Of a stretch of 64,000 nt of DNA, positions 37,001 through 49,662 are shown in pieces. Origin of the DNA: Adineta vaga (taxonomy: Eukaryota; Rotifera); assembly GCA_021613535.1 (NCBI GenBank), contig CP075495.1, positions 11,780,001 through 11,844,000 of the forward strand, in the 5' to 3' direction. A program made the translations under genes and the position numbers. The notes under the pieces are model-generated. The model saw nothing but the letters and a program-made list of their open reading frames with translations. It did no database searches and was not told the origin of the DNA. Numbering within the stretch: the stretch's first letter is position 1; every line of letters starts with the position of its first letter.

Positions 37001-40000
37001 ATAATTGCTCATAGGTTGGCCCAATAATCCACTTACATCCAATGTTGATATTGTCATTACTGGTTCATCTTCAGTCAACGTTTTATTACCAAATGATGGT
37101 GGATCACTTGGACCTCGTGTAATCGGTGTTTTAGGTGGTCTTGATCTTCATGGTATTTCACGAAATGTTTCATGGACACGTCTTGCTACAACAGCATCTG
37201 CAGGTCAAACTTCAATTACATTAAGTGAACCAGTCGATTGGGTTGCTGGTGATGAAATTATTCTTACAACAACTGATACTCGAATTGAACATATAGAACG
37301 AAATACTGTCGTCAGTGTTAGTGGTGCAGTAGTAACATTGAAGAATGCTCTTGCTTATACACATATTGTCATCGATAATGTATTTCCAAATGGTCAAATC
37401 TATCATGTTGCTGGTGCTGTAGGTTTGTTAACAAGAAATGTTCGTGTCATCAATCGAAGTCCAGCATCAGAAAAAATGGGTTTCCGTGTACTTGTGACAG
37501 ATTATGCTACCGACGTTTACAATGAAGCAGGAAATGAGTATATCTATACATATTATAAAGGTTATGCACGTTTGTCCAACGCACAATTTATTGGTTTCGG
37601 TCAATTTGTTGATGCTCCCAATGAAGATAAACGTGAAGCTATTCATATATATAATCTTGGTGATTGGAATGCATCACGACCAACCTATATCGATTCATGT
37701 TCATTTGATACTGGTTATTATTCAGCGTACGTATCTATGAGAAAGATTTTGATTTACTTATGTTCGTTTTCTCTTCATATAGAATTGGTGTATGGGATTC
37801 CAATGGTGTTCCAGTTACAAATAATGTTATTTATCGAACATATGAATCAGCTATTGTTGTTACAGGAAAGAATAATATTATTCAGAAAAATCTTGTTACA
37901 AATGTCTATTGGTCTGGTGAAGCACAACCAGAATATGCTGCATTTAATATCAACAATGATGGTGCTATTATGTCACGAGATGCAACTAGTGTTATTATGA
38001 GAGTAAATTGATTGAGTTCATATAAATCGAACAATTCACTAATCAATTTATTTTAGGATAATTTGGTATCTGGTGCACAACGTCAAGCTTATCGTATTCA
38101 AGGAAATGCATGTCCAGGAGTAGTTTTACCAAATGATACTGTCAACGATTATGACAATAATGAAGCTCATTCAGTTATGGCTGGTGTTAACATGTGGCCA
38201 AATGATAAAGGTTTCGATTATGATACAGGTAAGTGACGAAATGAAAGATGATATTCATTGTAATATGAAATAAAAATTCTTCCTTTTTAGATTGTGTATT
38301 AGTCAAAGGTTTCAAGTAAGTTAAAAAATATTTTCTTTTCAATTGTTTACAATAAATGTTATTCTTTTAATAGTACTTACAAAGCTTGGTACTATGGTTT
38401 ATATCTCAATACTAAACATAATATTATTGTTGATTCATGTAAAATAGCCGATAGTAGTGTTGGTATTTTCACACTTGTTCTTGGTCCTGCATGTAATTAT
38501 CTTTGATAATAAAAAAATGAATGCAATTATGTCATTATTACTTGTTTTGTCTTTTTTCTTTTCTAGCAACATCACATGTATTCAAAAACAGTTCAGTCAT
38601 CATCCGTAATTCAATAGTTATCGGTGCTATTACACCAAACGATTGTAGCGATACTCCAGATCGTGATACATTGAGCGCAGCCAACAGTAATACAGCAGTT
38701 CCCCGTGTATCAGCGTCATCATCGGAAGGTAGTCCAGGTGGACGAACAGGCATATCATTTCCATACTTCACACGTGACAATATGATTCCACGTCATCCAT
38801 ATACAAGTATTGGTGCTTATCCATGCAGTAAGTTATTAAATCGAATAATCATCATTTTCAAGCATACAATTTCTATTTGTAGTTGGTGGTTTAATGACCG
38901 TGACTAATGTCACGTTTGGTTATTTCAATGATGTATGTTCACGTCGTGATATTGCTATTCAAGTTTCACAAAATAATGATGATGGTCAACATCCAGTTAC
39001 AACCAATCGATTATCAGTTTATAATACACCATCATCAAATTTAGTTTTTAATGGACGACCAAATCTTGATCTTGTCAATCCAAGTGATTGTGTTGGTAAG
39101 AAATCAACGATTTCTAATAATATGCATTGTTTTATTTAATGCTTACTCATTTGAATTCGATTCTTTTTAGATATGGATTGTGATGGTTTGAAAAAGAGTT
39201 TACTTATTGATACTGACGGTAGCTTCTTCGGTCAACCATCAACTGTCTTCTCTCAATCTGAATATCTATGGGGTAATTTCTTTAATGTTGTGTACCGGTA
39301 TATATTCCTATATCTTCCTCATCCTATTCAGGTAATCAAGCTCATGGCATTGGTGACTATCGTATTCCAAAAGTAGCCTTGTCGAATCTTACCGGACAAA
39401 TGATCAATATCAATGTTCAATATCCAAATCGTGGTATTGGTCATACACCATCATGTACTTACCAATCATCATATCAAATGTATTTATGTCCAAATATTGT
39501 CAATTATCGCATGTTAAATATTGAAAGTATGGATGCTGATACAGAAACACGACGACTTTCACCAGTGGCTGTGTTTTCTGATACTGGTTATATTGATCTT
39601 ATCAATGGTCCACAAGATCATGGTTGGTGCAATGGTTATACATGTCAAAAACGTGTTTCAACATTTATGTCAATTGTTCAAGGAGGACATCATTATGATA
39701 TTTATCTATCAAGTACAACACCAGATCATATGCGTTTCCGTTTACTTAATGCTGACTCAACAATCCTTACATCATTAGCTCTCTATTATGATTCATTACA
39801 ACAAGTTGATGTTTATGCAAATGACATTTATGTTTCACCAACAAATCGTGATAATAGTTATCAATATCTGATGTTAAAAGATCAACCATCCGGCATTACT
39901 TTTTCGTCTGCATCTGGTACAAATTATTTCAATAGGTAAAGAGATTTGTAGTTTTGTTTTCTATATACATTGCTTTCTTTTCAAAAATTTAGAACAACAC

Positions 40001-42155
40001 AAATGGCATCATTTCTAATCGATGGCATCACTGTTATCGATTTGAAGATTTCTGAACTCATCATTCTTACATTTGGTTTACCAGCTACTACACCATCAGC
40101 ATTCTTTACTACAAATTTAGTCGCCAATTTAGCTAGTTTACTCCGTCTCTGTTGATAAGATTCGACGTGTTAATATCATCTCAGCAAATAATGATACGTA
40201 CGTATTTGAAACATATTATTTTGAGAGTTTTCATGAAAATTTTCTCATATATTTTTTGTAGTCGTGTTCGTCGTCAAGCAGTGAATGTTGCAACAATTAT
40301 GTTACGCGTTGAAATACGTAATGATCCACCTCAAAGTCTATCTGCTGGAAATCAAGTATCATCTGATGAAATTGCCAATATAACTTCCGCTATTATCAAT
40401 GGATTTCAATCAAATGAAACACAACAAGTATGGCAAAATAATCCTTCAACAGGTGGTGTTTTTCCTGTCAGTTTAACTGTCCAAGAACCAAATAGTCGAG
40501 ATGCCGTAGCATTGAGTGTCATTAGTCGTTTAGTATTAATTACTCCACCATCATCATGTCGTTTACAATCTGCATGTGATGTTCAACCAAAACTTGTTGC
40601 TTATGATGCATCAGGAAATGTAATTGATAAATTAGGTTCAATAGATCAACCATGGCAAGTCATTGGCGTTGTTGTTGGTCAATCGGGTATTAATCTTATT
40701 GGTCCAATTGCTAATTATTCTAGTGGACAAACACAATATACAAATTTTGGTATCACAGCAACTGGTTCATATCGTATTGAATTTCGATTCCTTACACCAA
40801 ATGGTGTTAGCAAGTAAGCATCTATTTTGAAAGACACGTTACATGATGATTCGAAAATGATTTCCTTTTCTTTTAGTGCATTTGTTGCTAGTGCTAATCT
40901 TATTGTAACTTCATCATCAGTATCAGTTGGTAACGCAATCTTAGCTGCTAAACAATGTGACGATGTCACTGTCGTTTCTATCAATGAAACATTCAATATT
41001 TCGACTATTATTGTTGATAAAATCTCGAAAATTAAAATCGGAAATATTCAATGGAGTACCTTTGTGTGGTCAGCTACTGTTTCACTCTATACTTCATTAC
41101 AACATAAATGTAATGGAACATTAATTCGAACAGCATCATCAAGAATTATTGTCGATACAACAGCTGGTACAATAACAGCAACAGATCTAGCAATCGATGC
41201 TGTTGGAATGTATATCATCACAGTTGAATTAAGATCATCCGATAATCAATATTTTATTACAATGACATCAAATGGTATACTCGTGAAAAAGACATCGAGT
41301 AAGTGATAAATTATATTTGTTTTGATATGTACAAAATACATTTGTTATTTCAATAGCTGTTCTAAATGTGTATGACGGTTATCCACCATCGAATGTAACA
41401 TTTAAAGGTGATTATGACGCATTGGTAAGCAGCGATCGTCTTGAAATTACACGTGCAGCGATTTATAATTATCTTAAATACAAACTTCGTATACCAATAA
41501 ATAGTGACGTCGTTTTACGAAAAGGTTCGTTAATAAAGAAAAATGCTGTTTCTTTTCGTACGTGATATGCTCTTATTTATTTATAGGCAGTATCATCGCA
41601 GGTTTCAGTTCAAGTGCTCCAAATATCGATGATGCTGTTAATATTCAAGCAGCTGTTCAAAGTTTAACAGGCAGTGGGACAGGAGCTATCGAATCTCTCG
41701 AAGTACAATCAGTAAATATCGAAGGCAAATCGTCTGAAGTTGCATCTACGACAGAGTCGGATAACTCTAAAATTGGAATGATCATTGGTATTGTTGTTGG
41801 CGTTGTTGGTGCTCTCGCTGTTGCAGTTGGTTCAGCATTTGGTATTCACAAATATCACGCAAACAAGAAGGGTCAACGTCTTGTGAATGTGAATGATGAA
41901 GAAGCTTCATTATCAAATAATTCACCAGTACAAAACAATGCTAATACAACTCAACCAAACAATAGCCAGTCAAATGTAACACGTCGTACATCTGTTACAC
42001 CAACCGATGTACCAAAACCAAGTAGTAATGGTCCTCAACCATCATCTGGAAATGGACAACGAGTTCCATCTGCTGCACTTAGTGTTACAACAATTGGATT
42101 AGAAAATAATGCAGCTTCACTAATGCCACCCGTTGAACTCATCAGTTTCAATTAA
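25088..42155 (+). CDS. PKHD1L1: Fibrocystin-L-like giant single-pass receptor (PKHD1L1 family), about 46 introns, one apparent frameshift
   Basis: By my intron count about 4,600-4,700 residues (human about 4,240). Exon 1 (25088-25151) encodes a signal peptide. In order by position: FN2 module split by a 306-nt intron (25343-25790); IPT/TIG repeats (26218-27020); PA14-like domain (about 27200-27700); FN2 (about 28730-28850); IPT/TIG repeats (29560-30400); a cupredoxin-like segment (30620-30980); FN2 (31084-31215); more IPT/TIG (31380-33420); first G8 domain (33420-33830, DLWSSPWTWGG); beta-helix region (33830-36500); second G8 (36600-37150); second beta-helix region (37150-39900); juxtamembrane domains (40260-41700); one transmembrane helix (about 41776-41852, IGMIIGIVVGVVGALAVAVG); a short Ser/Asn-rich tail. 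G8, PA14, IPT and PbH1 together are specific to fibrocystin-L. Around 40141 the frame breaks and resumes. The family forms cell-surface or ciliary coats. Confidence 0.9.
25343..25790 (+). other. Fibronectin type II module at the N-terminus of the fibrocystin-L-like protein
   Basis: The exon 3/exon 4 junction (donor after 25377, acceptor before 25684) gives SACIFPFNYNG followed by KTYKTC and two later Cys (RPQC, WSTC). This is the CxFPFxYxGxxYxxC..C..WC-type FN2 pattern. It directly follows the signal peptide. FN2 modules bind collagen or gelatin-like ligands in other proteins. Confidence 0.7.
28730..28860 (+). other. Second fibronectin type II module of the fibrocystin-L-like protein
   Basis: Encodes SSCVFPFTYNGKQYSAC, then PVCADS and YRCQSS, giving the four-Cys FN2 spacing. 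It lies within a long uninterrupted exon between a concanavalin/LamG-like stretch and the next IPT repeats. Confidence 0.7.
31084..31220 (+). other. Third fibronectin type II module of the fibrocystin-L-like protein
   Basis: A single exon (starting 31083, ending 31214) encodes QSCAFPFTFNSVAYTACTTA, followed by SWCSPTAI and LYCTP. This is the clearest FN2 of the three because the WC and the final Cys are in place. It is bounded by introns of the same phase (phase 1 on both sides), the arrangement of a shuffled module. Confidence 0.75.
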
Positions 42156-42458
42156 ATTCAACATAACTGAGTTTTTGTTTTCAAGTGAACAATATATCCA
42201 TTTATATACTTTCTTCTCTTCATACTTAGCGTTCTCTCTCTCATACACACACAGTAGTTCTTCAATTTCAGTTTCTCTTAATCATTTCTCTTTCTCAATT
42301 TAATTTCCTAATAAATTCGTACTTAGAAAAACTGTTGTACACCAACCAGAAATTCGAAAGAAAGGAAGAATTGTTTGATTAAAATATCGACTTTATAAAG
42401 ATATCATTTACAATCTTAATCAGAATATTTCAACAAAACATGGAAACGATTATTCAAA
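42156..42458. other. Convergent 3' region after the fibrocystin-L-like gene
   Basis: A 303-base gap between two convergent stop codons. AATAAA at 42310 is a plausible poly(A) signal for the plus-strand gene. No coding frame was seen. Confidence 0.4.
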
Positions 42459-45007
42459 TTAATGTTTTGATAAATCAGTTCGATTAATCATCGTTCGTCG
42501 GAGACAATTCATAAACTTTTTCAAATATCCTCGTTTCTGAAGTTGTGAAGATGCATTCATTGTTTTGTAATTATTTAGATTATCTTGTTTCTGTTGTAAG
42601 AATTGAACTAAAGATAATGAAGCATTACTTTCACATGTTGCGCTTGTACTTTGTTGTTTTTGTGTATTTATTGAAAGTAGATAAGGTTTTGATAGAGAGT
42701 TCTCATCATTGTTCGAAATATTCAGTATTTTCTTTTCTCCTTCTTCACTCTTTGGTCCTTCGATGACTTTCAAAGATAAAATATGATCTAAATGAATCAG
42801 AAACAAAAAAAGAATACATTGATTATTGATATACAATCAAAGTACCATTTGGTTTAGTCTGGATACTTATTGAAGGCGAAATTTCATGTTCAGAATAATT
42901 AGAGGAATAAAAATCATTGATACTTTCATTAGATGAATGTTGTTGACTCGATATAGGACGAATGATATTCGACTTGAGAGGAATATTTTCAACAAGTTGT
43001 GATGATGTTACGGATGAAGGTGACGTTAAACGTTGTATCCAAGTGTTTTTTAAAAGACTTTCATTGTCGAGAAAATTCTTAGTCGATTTAGATGTTATCG
43101 AAGAATCATTAAAATCAGTCTAAAATATTGACATCAATAAATATTTAATGGAGATTAAAAAATAGATTGTGATAATTTCAATAGTTTGCTCACATTTATT
43201 TGATTCAGATATTCTTCATCATACTGACGTATAGTGTTTGACGTAGTTTCTGTTTCTTTGACGTTGTTAACTGCTGAATTCTTTTTTGATAAAACTATTT
43301 CTCGCGAACGATGAGAATTTATTGATTTGTTCGAAACCGGTGACAAGCTTTGAGAAGATAGAGGTGATGATAGTGCAAGTTTACTATCATCCCTATGAAT
43401 ATTGGAACGTTGTCGATCAGGATGAGAAGATGTACGACGTAATTTATGATGATCTGAAAATATTGATATCTGTTCACTGCTATTCGATCTGATTGAGTTA
43501 TCTATTGCAAATAAAATAGAATAAGAATTGATGGAAAGATCTGAAAATAATATTGCATATTTACCATGGATAGAATCGAACTGAAAAGATTGTTGTGGTG
43601 ACAGGATATGGCTACTGTTCGTAAGCTTTCGTTGATTAGAAAAGATAGAATTAGTTGATCGTTTTTTCTTTTTCTTTCTAGTTGCTAGAGAAAATAATAG
43701 ATATAGAAGTATATATTATCAATTAAATTTTAAGAAAAAGAATTACTTCCTAGTTTTCCTTTTATTGAAATAGATGATGATTGTCGAGATATGGATATTT
43801 GATCATTTGGAGAATCTATATGCCATTGAAGATTGTTATCGTCATTTATTTGTTTTTTACGCATAGAACTGTTCCGATATTTCTGTTTCGATTTGTTACG
43901 AGATATTTGTTTTGTTCTACTCAAACTTGTATCTTTACTAATACCATATCCTAACTTTCGGCGAATATTTCGATCTTTAATACCATATACCAAACCAAAG
44001 ACATGATTATTTTCATCTGAAGTTTCTATTTGTTTTACAATTGACCACGGAACAGACATACTATAGTCATTACATGCAACGTTACATGCAATCGAAGTAT
44101 CGAATTATCGACAAGATTTGGTGAGTTTATACATGGGTTTGTAACAGGTATTGTTGATTGAAGAGGCTGAAATTATTGAAATGATTCTTTCAAAAGAGAT
44201 TACATGTATTATCTGATTGCTAACCTACTTGAGGATTGCTACATTTATTGACGCAATCCATACAAGATTGAATAATCCTCTCTAAACGCTCTAATAATTG
44301 TGAAAACACCATATTCTGTGGCGAATCAATGAGTGTTTCTTCTCGTTGTTCTTTGTTTAAACAATGAATAACTAAAGCAAGTTTTCGAAGAATCGAGGAA
44401 ATAGATGAGATGTCAAATGTAATCGAATTTATCATATTTCCATAAACATTATCAATGTGTGTTAGTAATACAAAACGAAATTCATAGATACGTTCAGCAA
44501 TATCTTTCATTTTTTTTAATTGAACATATGATTGAAATTGTTCACTTGTCACTATTGAAGAAAGATAAAGTAAAAATTCATCGAGGAAATGAATTAATTT
44601 TTTGATAATATCTATGATGGATTGTTGTTCTTGAAAATAACATACATCATTCGATGTTGAACTATACAATAAACGAGTGCTATAATCATCAGTTTGACAT
44701 GATATGTTATCAAATGTATTCTGAGTATAAGGTTGATCATTTGCAATTGATCTAAAGAATAGTTAATTCATCGTAATTGACTTTTTCATATAAAATAAAT
44801 GTACAACTTATTATCTATGTCTACAGTTTTATTGATGCAATTAAGTCCGGTTAATAATGAACCAAATGCTGTGTTATATGTATATTGGGGAAAACAATCA
44901 TAATGTTTATTAATTTTCATTCGATCGAGATGAAGTTTCATTTGCCAATTATTCAAATCTTGTTCAGATTGATTCGAACAATTGAAAGATATATCTTTTG
45001 AAAACAT
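42459..45007 (-). CDS. Uncharacterised Ser/Asn/Gln-rich protein, about 8 exons
   Basis: Predicted about 701 aa. Exons in transcription order: 45007-44808, 44751-44225, 44166-44133 (tentative), 44060-43747, 43684-43565, 43501-43194, 43119-42846, 42787-42459; phases close to a whole number of codons. The first 240 residues look helical: an amphipathic block at about 80-240 with many Leu/Ile and two Cys near its end (CMDCVNKCSNP). The rest is mostly disordered, with Ser/Arg-rich stretches, a basic KKKKRS patch that could be a nuclear-localisation signal, and many Gln/Asn. One short ordered-looking segment (VPWSIVKQI..FGLVYGIKDR) lies at the start of exon 4. I do not recognise a family. The 34-nt exon 3 and its GTTAGC/GTATAA donors are my best guess; without it the frame after exon 2 is not connected. 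Confidence 0.6.
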
Positions 45008-47676
45008 TCTATTCGATTTTTGATATCATATATTTCTTGAATTACCATTCATTTCTTATATTTTGAAGTTGACTCGTTAGTTTTATACAACTAATTTGTT
45101 TTATGAAAAAAAAAAACATTATCTTGTAAAAATAGAATCAAATAAACGATAAGAAAAAAGCATTTGTAACTATGGGTACACTCATGAAATGATTTGTCTC
45201 ATTATTTATCTAATTATTGCAAAAACAGCTGCATAGATTAATTAAATTCACTTAAGAAATAATTTTGTAGCAGACGGTTGAAGTATTCAGCAAACAGATC
45301 ACGTCAAAAGCCAGTAAGTTATCAACATCCGTTTCGGAAAAGAACACGTTAATCATTGCAGAGACTGGATACTTATACGATTTTATTTTCTTCTTGACTA
45401 TTCTCATTTAAAAAAATATATTCTTTGTTAGACACACGTATATTATACGAGTAGGATATTCATAGAATCATAGTATTTATCTGTTTATCAACAATAACGA
45501 CTTCTCATCTGACTGTAGTCTCTAATTCTTTAATTGTGTTAAACGTTGTGTTACTTTGTTTCGGTCTATCTTAATGAGATCTATTCAAAGTTCTTTTTGT
45601 GTACGCAAAACTGTTCTTTTATTCTTATTCTTGCTGAGTACATTCGATAAATGACACGAACTTCATTAGTGTCGAATAAAAAGTCGTCAAATGACAGAGA
45701 ACTTAGTAAGATCATTTTTTGTTATGTCAATTTTATCGTTTGATGATGAGCAGGCAAATTTTCTAGATCACATCATAAATGTTTGTTCGTAATTGAAATA
45801 TATCGGCAAATCACCATTGAGTTGACGATGTATTATTTTGACGTTCATCCCCTTATCTCTTTTTAATTTACTATCACAATAATTGAACTGCTGATCAATA
45901 GAGAAGATACAGGAGAAGTATCGAATGTGTTTCGAGAAAAATACTTTTTCCTTAAACAATGCATTTTTTCATAACAGTTGAATCCGTAGAAAATAGTGGA
46001 GTTGTTTTTTTTCAATGTAAAATATTAGAAGTAAGTACTTTTTCTAGACGTATAATATTAAGAGCATTATTTTTTCTACTGAAATATTTAATATATGAAT
46101 ACAACTCTAATAGACTACCGTCGAGAACAATAAGTTTTTATATCGTTCACTATTTAGTTATAGCATTGTCAAATAAGTTTTCTCAAATAGAATTTCTAGA
46201 AAATGTCAGTCTATCATTAGAAAATCTATTGAAACATAAAAAGTCAATAGATACTTTTACAATGGAATAGTATATCTACAGAATTAGTTTTTAAAATATC
46301 AAGTATGCGTGTCTAGAACATGTCTGCAATCGTTTATTTAGTTTTCAGATCATTATGCTCGATTTTATATTGTTCTAAATACAAACAGAAATATCTACAA
46401 GGAATTACATTATTACTCGAAGATATTGTCGAACAGAAAGTATTTTACTGAAAGCATAAGAGAAAAAGAAAGACATATGCTTTAGTTGATTGCACATGCA
46501 TACCGGAGATTCGAGGTTTTATTCAAATGATAGATGGTTTAGACACGTGGCATCATCGTTAGATTATTCTTATATTTATTTAAAATTCATTCGAAGTACT
46601 AAACGTCAATAATATCAAGTAAGAATTTTCCTATAAGATAAAAAGCGAACGAATATTCAGTTAACCTCGAAATCCTATACCGTTCGATTTAGTTTATCGT
46701 CGCAGAAATATATCTATGTGCGCAGTTTTCTGTCAGTATTCAACCGAAAGTAAACATTGTAATGAATAAGTTAGACATCAAATTTCCTCTCTCATGTTTC
46801 GTGCGTATTTATTAACTCTTCGATGATTTCTATTACTTATGTTTTGCGGGGAAAAGACTTCCAACCTGCGTTATCACTGACTATGTCCGATAATGTAAAA
46901 ACTCAGGATTAGTTATAACGATTAAAACTTGACGAAGACAAATATCATTTGTAGGTGATCTATACTTATTATTTTTAACTAACTTATAATATCTGAATAG
47001 ATGATAATAATTAAAATTATTTTAAAAGGTATAATAACATAAGTTCGAGTGTATTTTTTTCAAATTCATTCGTTCATTACCTGAATAATTACTATCCTTT
47101 AATTTATATCTTAGATTGTTAATAAATACGTAAAAAAAGTTCACATTCTTTCATGTAGTTCAGTTTTAAAATATATATGTGACTAAAATGTAAGAGAACG
47201 AAAATAGGTTCATTAGTTTGCTTCAATTAACATTCATCATTATTTTTCTGTAACTTTTTCTGAATGAATAAATCAACAGATCATCTCGTCTTTTGATAAT
47301 TTTTTGACAAAAATCATATTATAGTTCATTGAATCTCTTTTTTTTCCATCTCAACTTCCGAAAGATTCTCTTCAGATTATTCGATCTATCGAATAGATAT
47401 TTTGCATTATATACATTTGCAGATATATGATAGTCTTCCCGAGATTTTCTTTTTTCTCTCACCGATCTGTTTGTTAATAATAATGTTTATTAGAATAGCG
47501 ATCGATGGATTTTCATAACATTGATGTTTTCTGACATAACATGGAAAGTTTCTTTTTTTTCCCTATTTATCTTGTTAACAAATGTCAATCTTCATTCTAT
47601 ATAGATCTATATCGATGTTTTTGCTTTATAGATTATTCTTTTATTGTTATAGAACATAGACTTTTTCAAAAAGCAT
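45008..47676. other. Intergenic region upstream of the GPCR
   Basis: AT-rich, about 2.7 kb. A 103-codon plus-strand frame at 45959-46270 has no start context, splice partners or recognisable domain, so I leave it uncalled. A TTATTGTTATAG acceptor-like sequence at 47641-47652 lies 24 bases before the GPCR start codon. Confidence 0.4.
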
Positions 47677-48786
47677 ATGGATAGAAACAGTTCAACTGAT
47701 TCTACATTATCTTGTTCATTTAATGTTCCATTATTTCTTCGTTATGTAGGCACATTTGTTGTTATATTTGGTTTTCTTGGAAATTTTCTTTCAATATTAG
47801 TCTTTAGTAGAAAAACGTTACGTTCTCGTTCATGTTCAATTTATTTTTTGGCATTAAGTGTTAGTGATGTACATGTTCTTCTTGGTTATACAATTGAAAG
47901 TCTTCTTTTTCATGGTTATAATATTCAATTATTATCAAATTCATTGATGTGTAAATTAATTATTTTTCTAATTTATGCATCAACAGATATATCAAATTAT
48001 CTTTTAACATTCGCCGCTCTCGATCGTTGTATTCTAATTTCAAATTATCCCATGCGTTTTCGTTTTTGTCGAAAATCGACTGCAAAATTAATAATTCTAT
48101 GTGTTATTATTCTATTTAGTTTAATCAATAGTCATTTACTTCTCGGTTTTCATGTTGATGAATCTGGTGCATGTTTACCAATGAATACAGTATACAATTA
48201 TTTTTATACTAATTATTATGATTCCTATATTGATATCATTAAAACCGTTCTTTTACCATTTATTATTATATTTATATGTAATATATTTATTATTTTTAAA
48301 TATACACGACGAACACATTCATTAGTATTCAAAAGTTCGTTGAAAAGAAAGAGTCGTCGACGTCGTGAAAAAGATCGTCAGTTAACATGGTTTCTATTAT
48401 CAACATCAATATTATTTATACTTTTATCATTACCATCGGAAATCAATGATTTCATTCGTTCGTATATGAGTAAAAATTTTGAAAAAATTTATAGTTGTCA
48501 AATGTGGACATGTACAACAATACTCATACTTATCCATCAAATAAATCATGCATCACATTTCTATGTTTATACATTAACTGGACCCATATTTCGAAAAGAA
48601 TTTCAAAAATTAATCTTTTTCTTTCGAAAACAAAGAACAAAAAAACAATCTTTAACCCATTCGAAACAACCATCAATATCATTGAATGTTAATCCACAAG
48701 ATGATGGAGATAGTCAACAAATAAGTAATAATATTATTAATCAAGATGACTCCTCAATTCGTGTAAGTTTTCAACGTAATGTTTAA
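47677..48786 (+). CDS. Class A (rhodopsin-like) G-protein-coupled receptor, intronless, orphan
   Basis: Predicted 369 aa in one exon, with seven hydrophobic segments. TM1 has the GN motif (GFLGNFLS); TM2 has LALSVSD with the conserved Asp; a Cys before TM3 (MCKLIIF) pairs with ECL2 (GACLP); the TM3 end is ALDRC instead of DRY; TM6 follows a basic loop rich in Lys/Arg (SLKRKSRRRREKDRQ); TM7 has NHASHFYVY in place of NPxxY. The N-terminus carries two potential N-glycosylation sites. The 65-residue cytoplasmic tail is Ser/Gln/Asn-rich. The sequence type resembles the large invertebrate FMRFamide/neuropeptide-like receptor expansions seen in rotifers, but no ligand can be assigned. AATAAA occurs within a dozen bases after the stop. 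Confidence 0.88.
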   Translation: MDRNSSTDSTLSCSFNVPLFLRYVGTFVVIFGFLGNFLSILVFSRKTLRSRSCSIYFLALSVSDVHVLLGYTIESLLFHGYNIQLLSNSLMCKLIIFLIYASTDISNYLLTFAALDRCILISNYPMRFRFCRKSTAKLIILCVIILFSLINSHLLLGFHVDESGACLPMNTVYNYFYTNYYDSYIDIIKTVLLPFIIIFICNIFIIFKYTRRTHSLVFKSSLKRKSRRRREKDRQLTWFLLSTSILFILLSLPSEINDFIRSYMSKNFEKIYSCQMWTCTTILILIHQINHASHFYVYTLTGPIFRKEFQKLIFFFRKQRTKKQSLTHSKQPSISLNVNPQDDGDSQQISNNIINQDDSSIRVSFQRNV

Positions 48787-49662
48787 AGAAAAATAAATAA
48801 ATAAATATATGATGATAAATATTGAAGAGATTGTCATCGTTCAACGGCCACTTAGAAGAGAATGAACATATTCAAATAGATTTTGTTTCCAAGTTCGATT
48901 CTCTTCAAGAGTGGTTATCGAAACGATGTCTATGTTAATATTGATCACGAAGAAAATATCATCATCCTACTCTTAACCTGTTCGATCATTGAAATGTTTC
49001 ACATTTGCTTTTTCGTCTTCTTCTTCTTCTTTTTCTCTTCTTTCTTTTCGATTCAACAAATTCACTGAAGCATAACCAATTGACGAAACGAATATAGATG
49101 ATCAACACATAGTAGAAATATGACAAGCGTGTAGACATTTATTTGAAAATGAGAGTCGAATATGATAGATGTATAGATGTGCACTCAACGAAACGATTTA
49201 ATGGTTAAATGAAAAATAAATTATAGGATGACAATAGACAGATATCTAATGATAGATAGAGAAAACGAAAAAGCATGACATGCTGTCAACATCATCAAAA
49301 ATTGTTCTTATAATTAACATTCCTTTTATTTTCGTTCGTATTGAAAATAAAATGCGATTTGTTCTTTTTTTGCAGCATTGAACCAAAGATAAATCTCATG
49401 TAACAAATCAACTGTTTATGATCGATAATAAAATAGAAAAAAAAGTCTTTATATCTGAAGAAGATTTTTATAACTTTTATTTGATCTAATTATCACCATT
49501 GTACTTTATTTACATCGAACAAATACATAACATCATGTTTTGCTTGAAGAAATAATCTCTTTATTAGAAAATTTCTTCAACTCAATTTTTTACACAAGAT
49601 CTCAGATCAAATTCATTACTATTGAACCAAAAAATAAATCTTGATTTCAATTTTTATTTCTT
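48787..49662. other. Convergent 3' region between the GPCR and the next gene
   Basis: About 0.9 kb, AT-rich with a CTT-rich tract near 49013-49055. It contains the 3' UTRs of two convergent genes. No supported coding frame. Confidence 0.4.

Noticed and set aside
45959-46270. 103-codon plus-strand frame upstream of the GPCR
   Set aside because: Phe/Ile/Leu-rich, as expected from AT-rich noncoding DNA; no family, no splice context. Could be a gene relic, but not supportable.
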